Made by a program: the position numbers and the translations under genes
NCBI GenBank assembly: GCA_902729415.1
Contig: CACVCF010000035.1
Location: 36,313 to 100,312 of the forward strand
DNA length: 64,000 bases
Origin: Terasakiella magnetica
GTDB lineage: Bacteria > Pseudomonadota > Alphaproteobacteria > Rhodospirillales > Magnetospirillaceae
Reading direction: 5' to 3'
Notes under the pieces: model-generated
Seen by the model: the letters and a program-made list of their open reading frames with translations, nothing else
Told to the model about the DNA's origin: nothing
Databases searched by the model: none
Shown: piece after piece, positions 20,352-27,370 of the stretch
How positions within the stretch are numbered: position 1 is the stretch's first letter
Layout: each line of letters starts with the position of its first letter

Positions 20352-20735
20352 ATGCAGATCGAACAGATCCTTGCCCGAAAGGGCTATGCCGTTCATACCG
20401 TCTTGCCCGATTCCAACTTGGCCGATGCATCGCGGCTGTTGATCGAAAAGGATATTGGCGTTCTGGTGTGTACCGATCAAACCGGCGGTATTGTCGGCAT
20501 TCTTTCTGAACGGGATCTCGCCCGGGCCCTGGGCCGCCACGGTGCAGAGGCCGCGGGTCTGCGGGTTTCCGATGTTATGACCCGCGACGTGGTGGCCTGT
20601 GCCGTTTCCGACACCGTCGAATATCTGCTGACCATCATGACTGAAACCCGCTGCCGCCACATTCCGGTGGTGCGCGAGGGCAAGCTGATCGGTCTGGTTT
20701 CCATCGGTGATCTGGTCAAGGCCCATCTGGTCTGA
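20352..20735 (+). CDS. Stand-alone CBS domain-pair protein
   Basis: Protein of 127 residues made of a single Bateman module: CBS1 about residues 7-60 (GVLVCTDQTGGIVGILSERDLARAL) and CBS2 about residues 70-127 (VSDVMTRDVVAC, CRHIPVVREGKLIGLVSIGDLVK). Such modules bind adenine nucleotides; here no output domain is attached. It is divergent from the DUF47-pit pair and ends just before a strong stem-loop. The ATG at 20352 is preferred over the in-frame TTG at 20334. Confidence 0.88.
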   Translation: MQIEQILARKGYAVHTVLPDSNLADASRLLIEKDIGVLVCTDQTGGIVGILSERDLARALGRHGAEAAGLRVSDVMTRDVVACAVSDTVEYLLTIMTETRCRHIPVVREGKLIGLVSIGDLVKAHLV

Positions 20736-20742
20736 CAGCTAT

Positions 20743-20774
20743 GATGATGCCCTCCCCCTCTGGAGGGCATCATC
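20743..20774. terminator. 13-bp stem-loop between convergent genes
   Basis: GATGATGCCCTCC (20743-20755) pairs perfectly with GGAGGGCATCATC (20762-20774) around the 6-nt loop CCCTCT. It starts 7 nt after the CBS gene stop and faces the end of the convergent response-regulator remnant, so it probably terminates from both sides. No long U-tract follows on either strand. Confidence 0.7.
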
Positions 20775-20799
20775 TTCAAGCCGGAGATACCGCTCGGGC

Positions 20800-21317
20800 T
20801 TAAGGGTTCTTCGATTTTTTGAGAAGCTCAAGCGCTTCAGGGTAGTTGAAGGCCTCCGCTGCCCGATGAATTCGATCGGCGGCTTCGCCCAGCATGACCC
20901 GCAAGATCGGTAGAGAGTCCCGGATGGTCCGGTTGGCGGCGATATCATCTCGAGACAGCAGCGTCTCCAACAGAGCAACAAGCTCACCCTCGGGTAATCC
21001 CTCCTCCTTAAGATCCACCGCTCCTCATCCTCGGTGGCGTCCATGGCGGTGACGAAAATCACCGGAATCCGTCGTGCTTCCGGCACATGACGCAGACACC
21101 GAAGGCACTCGAAGCCATCCACGCCCGGCATCATCACATCCAACAAAATAAGGTTGGGACGGGGATCGGTCACCGCGATCTCGAGGGCACGCTGGCCCGA
21201 GGGTGCGATACGGACGCGGTAATAGGGTTCGAGGATCTCGCCGAGAATGGTGAGGTTGTCGGGCGTATCGTCCACCACCAAGATGGTTGGGCGGTCTTGA
21301 GCCAGGTCGGAGGTCAT
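20800..21317 (-). pseudogene. Decayed response regulator / hybrid kinase C-terminal remnant
   Basis: The N-terminal 100 codons (from ATG 21317) encode a good receiver start: ILVVDDTPDNLTILGEILE, NLILLDVMMPGVDGF with the phosphoacceptor Asp, and VIFVTAMDATEDEER. Around 21020 this stops abruptly. The frame then gives nonsense-like sequence, while a different frame (20800-21018) reads LPEGELVALLETLLSRDD and LGEAADRIHRAAEAFNYPEA, which resembles the helical tail found behind hybrid kinases. The end of the receiver (Lys-containing beta-5 and alpha-5) is absent. A deletion with frameshift is the simplest explanation. Confidence 0.7.
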
Positions 21318-21334
21318 GAAGGACCCCAGGAGTG

Positions 21335-21357
21335 AAAAGCGGCCGACAGCCGCCTTT
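21335..21357 (-). terminator. Rho-independent terminator downstream of flgI-like gene
   Basis: On the minus strand AAAGGCGGC-TGTCG-GCCGCTTTT forms a 9-bp stem with one G-U pair, ending in four T. It lies about 70 nt after the flgI-like stop codon and just before the response-regulator remnant start. Confidence 0.55.
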
Positions 21358-21425
21358 GAACCAAGGCCAACCTAAAGATCTATATCAATAAATACTAAAG
21401 TTTGGATGGCAGCGCCGCAGTGGGG

Positions 21426-22484
21426 TCAGCGCGCTATCATTTCCGCATCGAAACTCCCTGCGGCGCGAAGGGATTGCAGGATGGAAATTTGGTCGAGGGT
21501 GGGGATTTCAGCGGCCCGGAGTGCCTTCAGCAGATCGCCCAGGGTGCTGCCCGGCGGCAGGGCCACCATTTGACCGCCGCCTTCGCTGACTTCGATTCGG
21601 CTTTCTTGTGCCACCACGGTCCTGCCAGTGCTGGAAAATGGCCCCGGTTGAGAGATTCGGGGGGCTTGCGTCACCTGGATGGTCAGCCCACCGTGGCTGA
21701 TCGCCACGGGGGCCAGGGGAATGTCATGACCGGAAATAATGCTGCCGCTCCTGGCGTCGATCACCAGCCGGGCGGCGGGGCGATCCGATTGCAGCGGCAA
21801 GCCTTCGACGGCGGCGATCAGCCCCACCGCGCCATTGGGATAATCGGGGGGAATCCGCACCGTGACACTGGCATTGTCGCGCGCCAGGGCTACGAAACGC
21901 CCCAAGGCGGTGTTGATGGTGTCGGAAAGCCGCTTGGCGGTGGTGAAATCAGGATTGTGCAGCAAGAACCGCACCTCACCGCCCTGACCGAGGGATAACG
22001 GCAGATCTCGTTCGACCATGGCGCCGCTGGAGATGATTCCCGTGGTGGTGCTGCCCCGACTTATGCTTTGGCCCCGGCTCTGGGCCGAGATGCCGCCGGT
22101 GGCTACCGGACCTGCCGCCACAGCATAGATCTGGCGATCACTGCCTTCCAGGGCGGTTGGAACCAGAATGCCGCCGTTCAGGGACCGGGCATCACCCACG
22201 GCCGCAACGCTGACATCGGCGCGGCTGCCGACCCGTACCCCCGGAGCAAGGCGGACCGTAACCATGACGGCGGCGGTATCGCGTCCTACCCGTGCCCCTG
22301 GCGTGATGGTGCCGCGTGACGCCAGGGCTGAATCGCCGGTTCCCGCCAATCCCGCCACTGCGCCATAACCGGTAAAGACCGCCTCGCCCAGATCCTGGAC
22401 GTTGGCGATATCCTTGATGCGGGATTGCGCCAGCACCGGAACCGCCAGCCCCAGACCCAGAAGGGTGACGAGGGCGAGACGCAC
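21426..22484 (-). CDS. Divergent flagellar P-ring protein FlgI
   Basis: Secreted protein of 352 residues: signal peptide (about residues 1-19, LALVTLLGLGLAVPVLAQ) followed by the FlgI start SRIKDIANVQDLGEAVFTGY and further FlgI segments (AAVMVTVRLAPGVRVGS, VSVAAVGDARSLNGG, YAVAAGPV). FlgI normally forms the periplasmic P-ring around the flagellar rod. The stretch after GTGDS that in typical FlgI holds F-x-Q-S-L-x-x-M-L is missing; the sequence passes through SALASRGTITPGARVGRDT instead. No other flagellar genes are near. It follows a pmbA homolog by 3 nt, so both are probably co-transcribed. It may be a second, specialised FlgI. Confidence 0.85.
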   Translation of the reverse strand: MRLALVTLLGLGLAVPVLAQSRIKDIANVQDLGEAVFTGYGAVAGLAGTGDSALASRGTITPGARVGRDTAAVMVTVRLAPGVRVGSRADVSVAAVGDARSLNGGILVPTALEGSDRQIYAVAAGPVATGGISAQSRGQSISRGSTTTGIISSGAMVERDLPLSLGQGGEVRFLLHNPDFTTAKRLSDTINTALGRFVALARDNASVTVRIPPDYPNGAVGLIAAVEGLPLQSDRPAARLVIDARSGSIISGHDIPLAPVAISHGGLTIQVTQAPRISQPGPFSSTGRTVVAQESRIEVSEGGGQMVALPPGSTLGDLLKALRAAEIPTLDQISILQSLRAAGSFDAEMIAR

Positions 22485-22487
22485 CGG

Positions 22488-23840
22488 CTACCGCCCGGCC
22501 ACCGTCAATCCGTCGATGCGGACGGTGGGGCTGTCGATGCCGTGAAGCAGGGTCAGATCGCTGGCGGGGGTGAGGTTGAGGAACATCTCCTTGAGATTGC
22601 CCGCCACCGTCACCTCGCTGACCGGAAAGGCCAGCTCGCCACCGCTGATCCAGAACCCGGCGGCCCCACGGGAATAATCGCCGGTAACGCCGTTGACGCC
22701 TTGGCCGAACAGCTCGGTGACATAAAAGCCCTCCGGGATGTCGTGGATCATCTCGGCCGGGGTCAGGTGCCCGGCGGCAAGATAGAAATTACTGGCCGAG
22801 GGTGAAGGCGGCGAACCCGTTCCCCGGCTGGCATGGCCGGTCGAGCGCAGGCCCAATTGCCGGGCCGAGCGCAGATCCAGCAGCCAGGTGGTGAGAATCC
22901 CGTCCTCGATCACCGACCGCCGGGCCGTCGCTACCCCTTCGCCGTCGCAAGGGCGAGAACGCAGGCCGCGGCGGCGATGGGGATCGTCGATCACCTGGAC
23001 GCCCGCGGCAAAAACCCGCTGCCCCAGCTTGTCCTTGAGAAAACTGGTGCCGCGCGCCACTCCGGCGCCGTTGATGGCCCCGCTCAGACTGCCCAGCAGG
23101 CCGCGCGCCACTCGGGGGTCGAGAATGACCGGCACCTGGCAGGTCGCCATCTTGCGCGCCCCCAACCGGCGTACCGCCCGGCGCCCGGCTTCGGCCCCCA
23201 CCTCTTCCGCCGCACGGAGATCGGCGAAATGCACCGCCGAGGTATAATCGTAGTCCCGCTCCATCCCTTGGGTGGTATCCCCGGCCAGAACACTGGCCGA
23301 TAGCGAGGAATTGGTGACGGAATAGGCATGGGAGAAGCCGTTGGAGGCGACGATGGCGACGCCAGAGCGCCCCCAACCGGCATCGGCGCCTTCGGAATTG
23401 GTGATGCCGGGAACGGCGCGGGCGCAATCCTCGGCCCGGCGCGCCATGTCGATCAGAATTTCGGCGGCGGGCTCGGTGGGGTCGAAGACATCGAGATCGG
23501 GAAAGCTTTGTGCCAACTGATCGGGATCGGCCAGACCACACCAGGGGTCTTCCGGCACGATCCGCGCCATGGCGATGGCCCGTTCCACCGCGTCATTCAA
23601 GGCTTTGGGCGATCGATCCGATGACGAAACGAAGGCTTGGCGCTTACCGATCAGCACCCGAAGGCCGATATCTCCGGCTTCGGCGCGCTCAAGGCGCTCC
23701 AATTTTCCCAGCCGCATGCCGACCGAGAGGGAAACACTGTCGATCAAAACCGCGTCCGCAGCCTCGGCTCCGGCTTTACGGGCGCGGGCGACGAGGTCGT
23801 CCAGCAGATCAAGGGCCGAGGAGGGCGGTGGGCCGGACAT
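22488..23840 (-). CDS. pmbA: TldE/PmbA family metallopeptidase-like protein
   Basis: Protein of 450 residues of the TldD/PmbA family, whose TldD-TldE heterodimer processes modified peptides and toxin-antitoxin peptides. Visible family segments are VSLSVGMRLGKLERLERAEA in the N-terminal domain, the central AEDCARAVPGITNSEGADAG, and the C-terminal GDYSRGAAGFWISGGELAFPVSE (quoted in part: GDYSRGAAGFWI). The TldE partner lacks the HExxxH zinc site of TldD, and none is seen here. TldD is not in this window. It lies upstream of the divergent flgI with a 3-nt gap. Confidence 0.92.
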   Translation of the reverse strand: MSGPPPSSALDLLDDLVARARKAGAEAADAVLIDSVSLSVGMRLGKLERLERAEAGDIGLRVLIGKRQAFVSSSDRSPKALNDAVERAIAMARIVPEDPWCGLADPDQLAQSFPDLDVFDPTEPAAEILIDMARRAEDCARAVPGITNSEGADAGWGRSGVAIVASNGFSHAYSVTNSSLSASVLAGDTTQGMERDYDYTSAVHFADLRAAEEVGAEAGRRAVRRLGARKMATCQVPVILDPRVARGLLGSLSGAINGAGVARGTSFLKDKLGQRVFAAGVQVIDDPHRRRGLRSRPCDGEGVATARRSVIEDGILTTWLLDLRSARQLGLRSTGHASRGTGSPPSPSASNFYLAAGHLTPAEMIHDIPEGFYVTELFGQGVNGVTGDYSRGAAGFWISGGELAFPVSEVTVAGNLKEMFLNLTPASDLTLLHGIDSPTVRIDGLTVAGR

Positions 23841-23970
23841 GGCGGGAACTCCGTGTTGTGGCTGAAAAGGCTATCCCGGATTTCGATCCGGCGTAAAGCG
23901 CCTCCTTGGCGGTTTGACGTTGTCATGATTGAATCCGTTGCGCCATCCTTGCCCGAGGAGTTCCGATTTC

Positions 23971-24651
23971 ATGCTGTCCGCCCTGTTCAAGGCCTTCGCC
24001 CAACTCAGTGATTTGCGTCTGCGCCGGGTGTTGAAGATTGGAATTCTGGCGGCTCTGGGCTGTTGGGCGGCCCTGGCTTTTACCGCTTCGCTGGTGGTGC
24101 GCCACACCCGGTTCTTCGATGCGGGCTGGGCCGACGCCGGAACCAGCGCCGTCCTTGGCTTGGTGGCGCTTTTACTGCCGATGCTGTTCTTTTCCGCCCT
24201 CGCCACCTTCGTCATGAGCTTCATGCTGGACGGAGTGGCCGAGGTGGTGGAAGCCGAGCACTATCCCGGCCTTCCACCCGCCCGTATCATCGCCTGGCCG
24301 GAAATGCTGGTCTCGTCGCTGCGCTTTCTGGCGGTCATGGCCCTGGTAACCGCCCTGGCGGCTCCGGTCTATCTGGCGCTGCTGTTCTTCGGCCTCGGGA
24401 TCTTGCTCAATTATATGGTGAACGGCTATCTGCTGGGCCGCGAATACTTTGAACTGATCGCCGCCCGCCGCCTGGATGCCTCGCAAGTCCGGATCATGCG
24501 TCACGCCCACATGGGCCGTTTGTGGCTGTGCGGCGCCGTGATCAATCTTCTGTTCCAGATCCCGCTTTTGAACTTGGCGGCGCCCGTTCTCGCCACCAGC
24601 TTCATGATTCATGTATTCCAGTCGTTGCAGCCCGCTCCTGCCTCGGTATGA
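23971..24651 (+). CDS. EI24 domain membrane protein (CysZ-like)
   Basis: Integral membrane protein of 226 residues with about five to six hydrophobic segments. The region LGILLNYMVNGYLLGREYFE carries the GREYFE pattern typical of the EI24/CysZ family, in which E. coli CysZ is a sulfate permease. Substrate is not deducible. The ATG at 23971 has GAGGAG upstream and was chosen over 23929. It is divergent from pmbA and overlaps the downstream lipoprotein gene (ATGA). Confidence 0.82.
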   Translation: MLSALFKAFAQLSDLRLRRVLKIGILAALGCWAALAFTASLVVRHTRFFDAGWADAGTSAVLGLVALLLPMLFFSALATFVMSFMLDGVAEVVEAEHYPGLPPARIIAWPEMLVSSLRFLAVMALVTALAAPVYLALLFFGLGILLNYMVNGYLLGREYFELIAARRLDASQVRIMRHAHMGRLWLCGAVINLLFQIPLLNLAAPVLATSFMIHVFQSLQPAPASV

Positions 24652-25097
24652 TGGCGATCATGATTCTTCGTCGCCTGACCCGCCTCGCCCTTCTCCTGCC
24701 GCTTCTGGCCCTGGCCGCCTGTGGCGGCGGCCGTCCTGGCCGCGGGCCGGATTCCGGGCTCAGCTCCTGGCCGCCCGATGGCCCGCCCGGCGATGACCAA
24801 TTGGCCATGACCGCTCCGCTGCGTCCGGGCATGCTCAGCCCCGAAGCCTTGAAAGGTCTGTCGGCGGTTCAGGTGGAGCGGGCGCTGGGTGACCCCAGTT
24901 TCCGGCGGCGCGACCCCCCCGCCGAAATCTGGCAGTACCGGGTCAAGGCCTGTACCTTGGACCTGTTTCTCTATGACGAGAACAGCAGCCGCAAGGTCAG
25001 CCATGTGGCGGTGCGCACACCCGGCGGCAATACCATCACCGCCCAGGATTGCCTGGATGAGATCATCGCTCGGCGCAACGGTCCCCCCACCAGTTAA
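24648..25097 (+). CDS. Small lipoprotein, possibly OmlA/SmpA-like fold
   Basis: Predicted lipoprotein of 149 residues: hydrophobic leader with lipobox LALAAC, Cys at residue 25, then a Gly/Pro-rich linker. The mature part contains LSAVQVERALGDPSFRRR and EIWQYRVKACTLDLFLYDE, similar in pattern to the small SmpA/OmlA-type domain. It overlaps the EI24 gene at ATGA. In-frame ATGs at 24651 and 24660 are alternatives; the last would place the lipobox closer to the start. Function unknown. Confidence 0.75.
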   Translation: MMAIMILRRLTRLALLLPLLALAACGGGRPGRGPDSGLSSWPPDGPPGDDQLAMTAPLRPGMLSPEALKGLSAVQVERALGDPSFRRRDPPAEIWQYRVKACTLDLFLYDENSSRKVSHVAVRTPGGNTITAQDCLDEIIARRNGPPTS

Positions 25098-25108
25098 ACC
25101 TTAAGCCT

Positions 25109-25405
25109 TCAGTGCTGATGCTCGTGACCGCCAAGATCCTCGTCAGGGTGACGGTGTTCGTGCGGCTTCCAGGCATGCTTGGGCTGATCATGGTCGTGAT
25201 CATGGGCCGCTGACCCGGCATGACCATGAGGGTGGCTGTGCTGATGGAGATGCTCGTGGGCGTGGGTATGGGCATGGGCATGGCTGTGATTGATATCGCC
25301 GTGATCATGGGCATGGACGTGGACATGGGTATGTTCATGGGCGTGGGCGTGTTTGTGTTCGTGCCCCAGCGCGTCTGAATGATCGTGATGGTGACCGTCA
25401 TGCAT
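25109..25405 (-). CDS. Histidine-rich protein, probable metal binder
   Basis: The 98-residue product has 38 histidines by my count, mostly as alternating H-x pairs (HEHKHAHAHEHTHVHVHAHD, then HSHAHAHTHAHEHLHQHSHP) with Asp and Glu between them. No signal peptide and no folded domain are visible. Such tracts bind nickel, zinc or cobalt and occur in HypB, UreE, SlyD and the loops of cation transporters; this one is free-standing. The ATG at 25405 gives MHDGHHHDHSD; an in-frame start at 25441 adds 12 residues. It converges with the lipoprotein gene, leaving 11 nt. Codons are low-complexity, so a non-coding origin must be considered. Confidence 0.6.
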   Translation of the reverse strand: MHDGHHHDHSDALGHEHKHAHAHEHTHVHVHAHDHGDINHSHAHAHTHAHEHLHQHSHPHGHAGSAAHDHDHDQPKHAWKPHEHRHPDEDLGGHEHQH

Positions 25406-25441
25406 GGCCGTTGCTCCGCGATCGCAATTTGGCAGGAGCAA

Positions 25442-25685
25442 AGTTTAACAGGCCAGACCATGGTGATGAAGAGGATGATTCAAGCCCGACAGGCATTGAA
25501 GAGAACAATAAACATAGAAATTAGATAAAATTTTATTGAAAGATTTTACTAAATAACAATGTTTACAACCATTAGACAAACCTTAGTCATAAGGTATTTT
25601 AGCTCGTTGATCGTATTGTTAATTCTTAACCTTTATCGCACTATAACTCATAAGACTTACAATCAACTGCCGCTGTGAGATCAAA
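25442..25685. promoter_or_regulatory. AT-rich intergenic region upstream of the 393-residue protein gene
   Basis: About 240 bp, strikingly rich in A and T between about 25500 and 25650 compared with its neighbours, with several runs of A or T of 4-5 bases. It separates the divergently transcribed histidine-rich gene from the 393-residue gene. I could not identify a convincing -35/-10 pair with correct spacing. It may hold promoters for both genes or a nucleoid-protein binding region. Confidence 0.35.
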
Positions 25686-26867
25686 ATGGCTAGCGCGATC
25701 AACAAGGTCACCGATCCGGGTATCGAGGCCATCCGCAATGCTCTCGAGCGCCCCGTCATCGAGGTATTCCGCCGCGAGATCGCCGCGTTGAAAACCCTGC
25801 CGCGCGCCGCTGCCTATGATGCCGTCATGAATGATCCCAAGATGTTGGATCAATGCTTCCGCCTGTTCCGTGCCCGCCCGGATTTGTTCGAAGACGTTGT
25901 GTTCGACGCCCAGCGCCAGCCCGTAACCACTGACGACAGCCATCTGTCCTGCGGCCGGACCTTGGGTGATGCGGTTGCATTGGTGGTTCGTGCCTCGGCG
26001 CGGCGGTACTTCCGCGCCAAGCTTGATTTCCGCTCCCGCTTCAAGGCCCCCGCCCCCAAGAAGCCGCTGCTTTTCCGTCTGGCGGTGGCCGTGGGTCTGG
26101 CCAAGCCGCCGGTGGTCAAGCCGCCGCCCAAGCAGCATGCCCGCTCGGATGCGCTGTACCGCGCCATCAGCGATTATCTGAAGTTCGACTGGCAGGTCCA
26201 GCTGATCCCACACTACACCCCCATGAGTCCGGCGATTGTCAGCGATCTCGGCTTGCGGCTTCTGGAGATCCGCGAGGCGGCCGAGCTTCAGGCTCTGGCC
26301 GCACCCGGAAACGTGCCCAAGGATGGGCGCCCGCCTTTGCTGCTGGACGATGCCCGCCGGCTGATGATCCAAGGCCGCGACACCATCGATCCTGAAATTT
26401 TGTGGCGTGTGGTTCAACAGATGGATCTGGCCCGCCTGTTCCCCAAAAGCGACAGCAATCAGATCCGCCGCGCCGTGGCTCAGGTTTCCGCCACCCACAG
26501 CGATGTGCTGCGAGCCTTGCTGCCGGTCCTGGGCGGTGATATCCGCCGCTTCACCGCCTTCATGATGATCGCCTACACCACCTTCGGCGAGCAGCGCTTC
26601 AAGCAGGAATTCTGCAACGAGTGTCAGGTCTATGCCGCCCGCAAACTGGCGGAACGTCTGGGTGCCACCCCGGCACCGCCACCCTGTCTGGAAGACATGA
26701 AAGCCGCCTATCAGCGTATTCTTGGAACGGCTTATACCGGTGGTGTTGAAACCCCGCAGCCGATCAGTTCGGGAGAGAAGACGCTGCTGAATGGTCATCC
26801 CGAGCTGGCCAAGGCCCTGGACGCCCTGGGTAAGAGCAAGGCCGCACCCTTCTCTATCTCGCGCTAG
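25686..26867 (+). CDS. Unrecognised 393-residue protein
   Basis: I do not recognise this family. The 393-residue product is soluble-looking and largely helical, with no signal peptide. It starts ASAINKVTDPGIEAIRNALE. A proline/lysine-rich linker (FKAPAPKKPLLF to VVKPPPKQHARS, about residues 120-158) separates an N-terminal segment from a C-terminal region with HYTPMSPAIVSDLGLRLLEI and FMMIAYTTFGEQRFKQEF. Cysteines are few (CFRLF, LSCGR, FCNECQVY, PCLED). Codon use looks native. It is monocistronic, with an AT-rich 240-bp upstream region unlike the rest of the chromosome. No function proposed. Confidence 0.75.
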   Translation: MASAINKVTDPGIEAIRNALERPVIEVFRREIAALKTLPRAAAYDAVMNDPKMLDQCFRLFRARPDLFEDVVFDAQRQPVTTDDSHLSCGRTLGDAVALVVRASARRYFRAKLDFRSRFKAPAPKKPLLFRLAVAVGLAKPPVVKPPPKQHARSDALYRAISDYLKFDWQVQLIPHYTPMSPAIVSDLGLRLLEIREAAELQALAAPGNVPKDGRPPLLLDDARRLMIQGRDTIDPEILWRVVQQMDLARLFPKSDSNQIRRAVAQVSATHSDVLRALLPVLGGDIRRFTAFMMIAYTTFGEQRFKQEFCNECQVYAARKLAERLGATPAPPPCLEDMKAAYQRILGTAYTGGVETPQPISSGEKTLLNGHPELAKALDALGKSKAAPFSISR

Positions 26868-26974
26868 GGTATTTAGCCCTTTCGGGGTGCCCCCATGCGG
26901 TAGGCACCCACGGCATCCCGGCTCTTGCCCGATGCGCCCGTATTGCGGTCCGCCTCATCAATCCGTCAGCCCCC

Positions 26975-27199
26975 CTATGGGAGAGAGACCCCCATCAGGT
27001 CCATCCCGATGCGGCAATGGGCCTGGCCAATGGCGTGGGCTGATGCAAGGCATTCTTGATCGAAGCGGCCTCGCTTTCTTTTACCCGTGCATAGCAAGGT
27101 GTCGAGAACACCGCTGAAATGCGGCTCCATGACCGAGACAAAATCAAACAAGGCTGTCGAGGTATTGGCATCCACCTGAAGAAAATCCATCGGCAGCAA
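26975..27199 (-). pseudogene. Possible remnant of a protoglobin (globin-coupled sensor) domain
   Basis: In an otherwise gene-free stretch (26868-27370), a 74-codon minus-strand frame reads FDFVSVMEPHFSGVLDTL and, after a short break, SAHAIGQAHCRIGMDL. These resemble the start (EPHLxxVLDxFY) and the distal helix (IGxAHxRIGL) of protoglobin sensor domains, with the middle, including the haem-binding His region, missing. No output domain follows. The assignment rests on remembered family patterns only. The rest of the region shows one weak inverted repeat (GGGTGCC 26885-26891 and GGCACCC 26903-26909) and nothing else. Confidence 0.3.
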
Positions 27200-27370
27200 G
27201 CTGCATTGACATCGGTAATCCTCGGTTGGCTGATCAGTGCCAAGCTGATGAAATTTCTCAGGCGTAGGCAGGGGCCATCAATAAGATATATGACACCTGT
27301 CTAGTTTTCTGGCCATCGTGCTCCTATATTGGTCTGGCCGAATGCCCAGAGTCTCTCCGGGAGATTGTGT

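Noticed and set aside
25109..25405. Repeating CATGGGCATGG-type DNA, at first sight a short tandem or CRISPR-like repeat
   Set aside because: Units are 6 bp, irregular, and explained by alternating His codons; there are no spacers of constant length.
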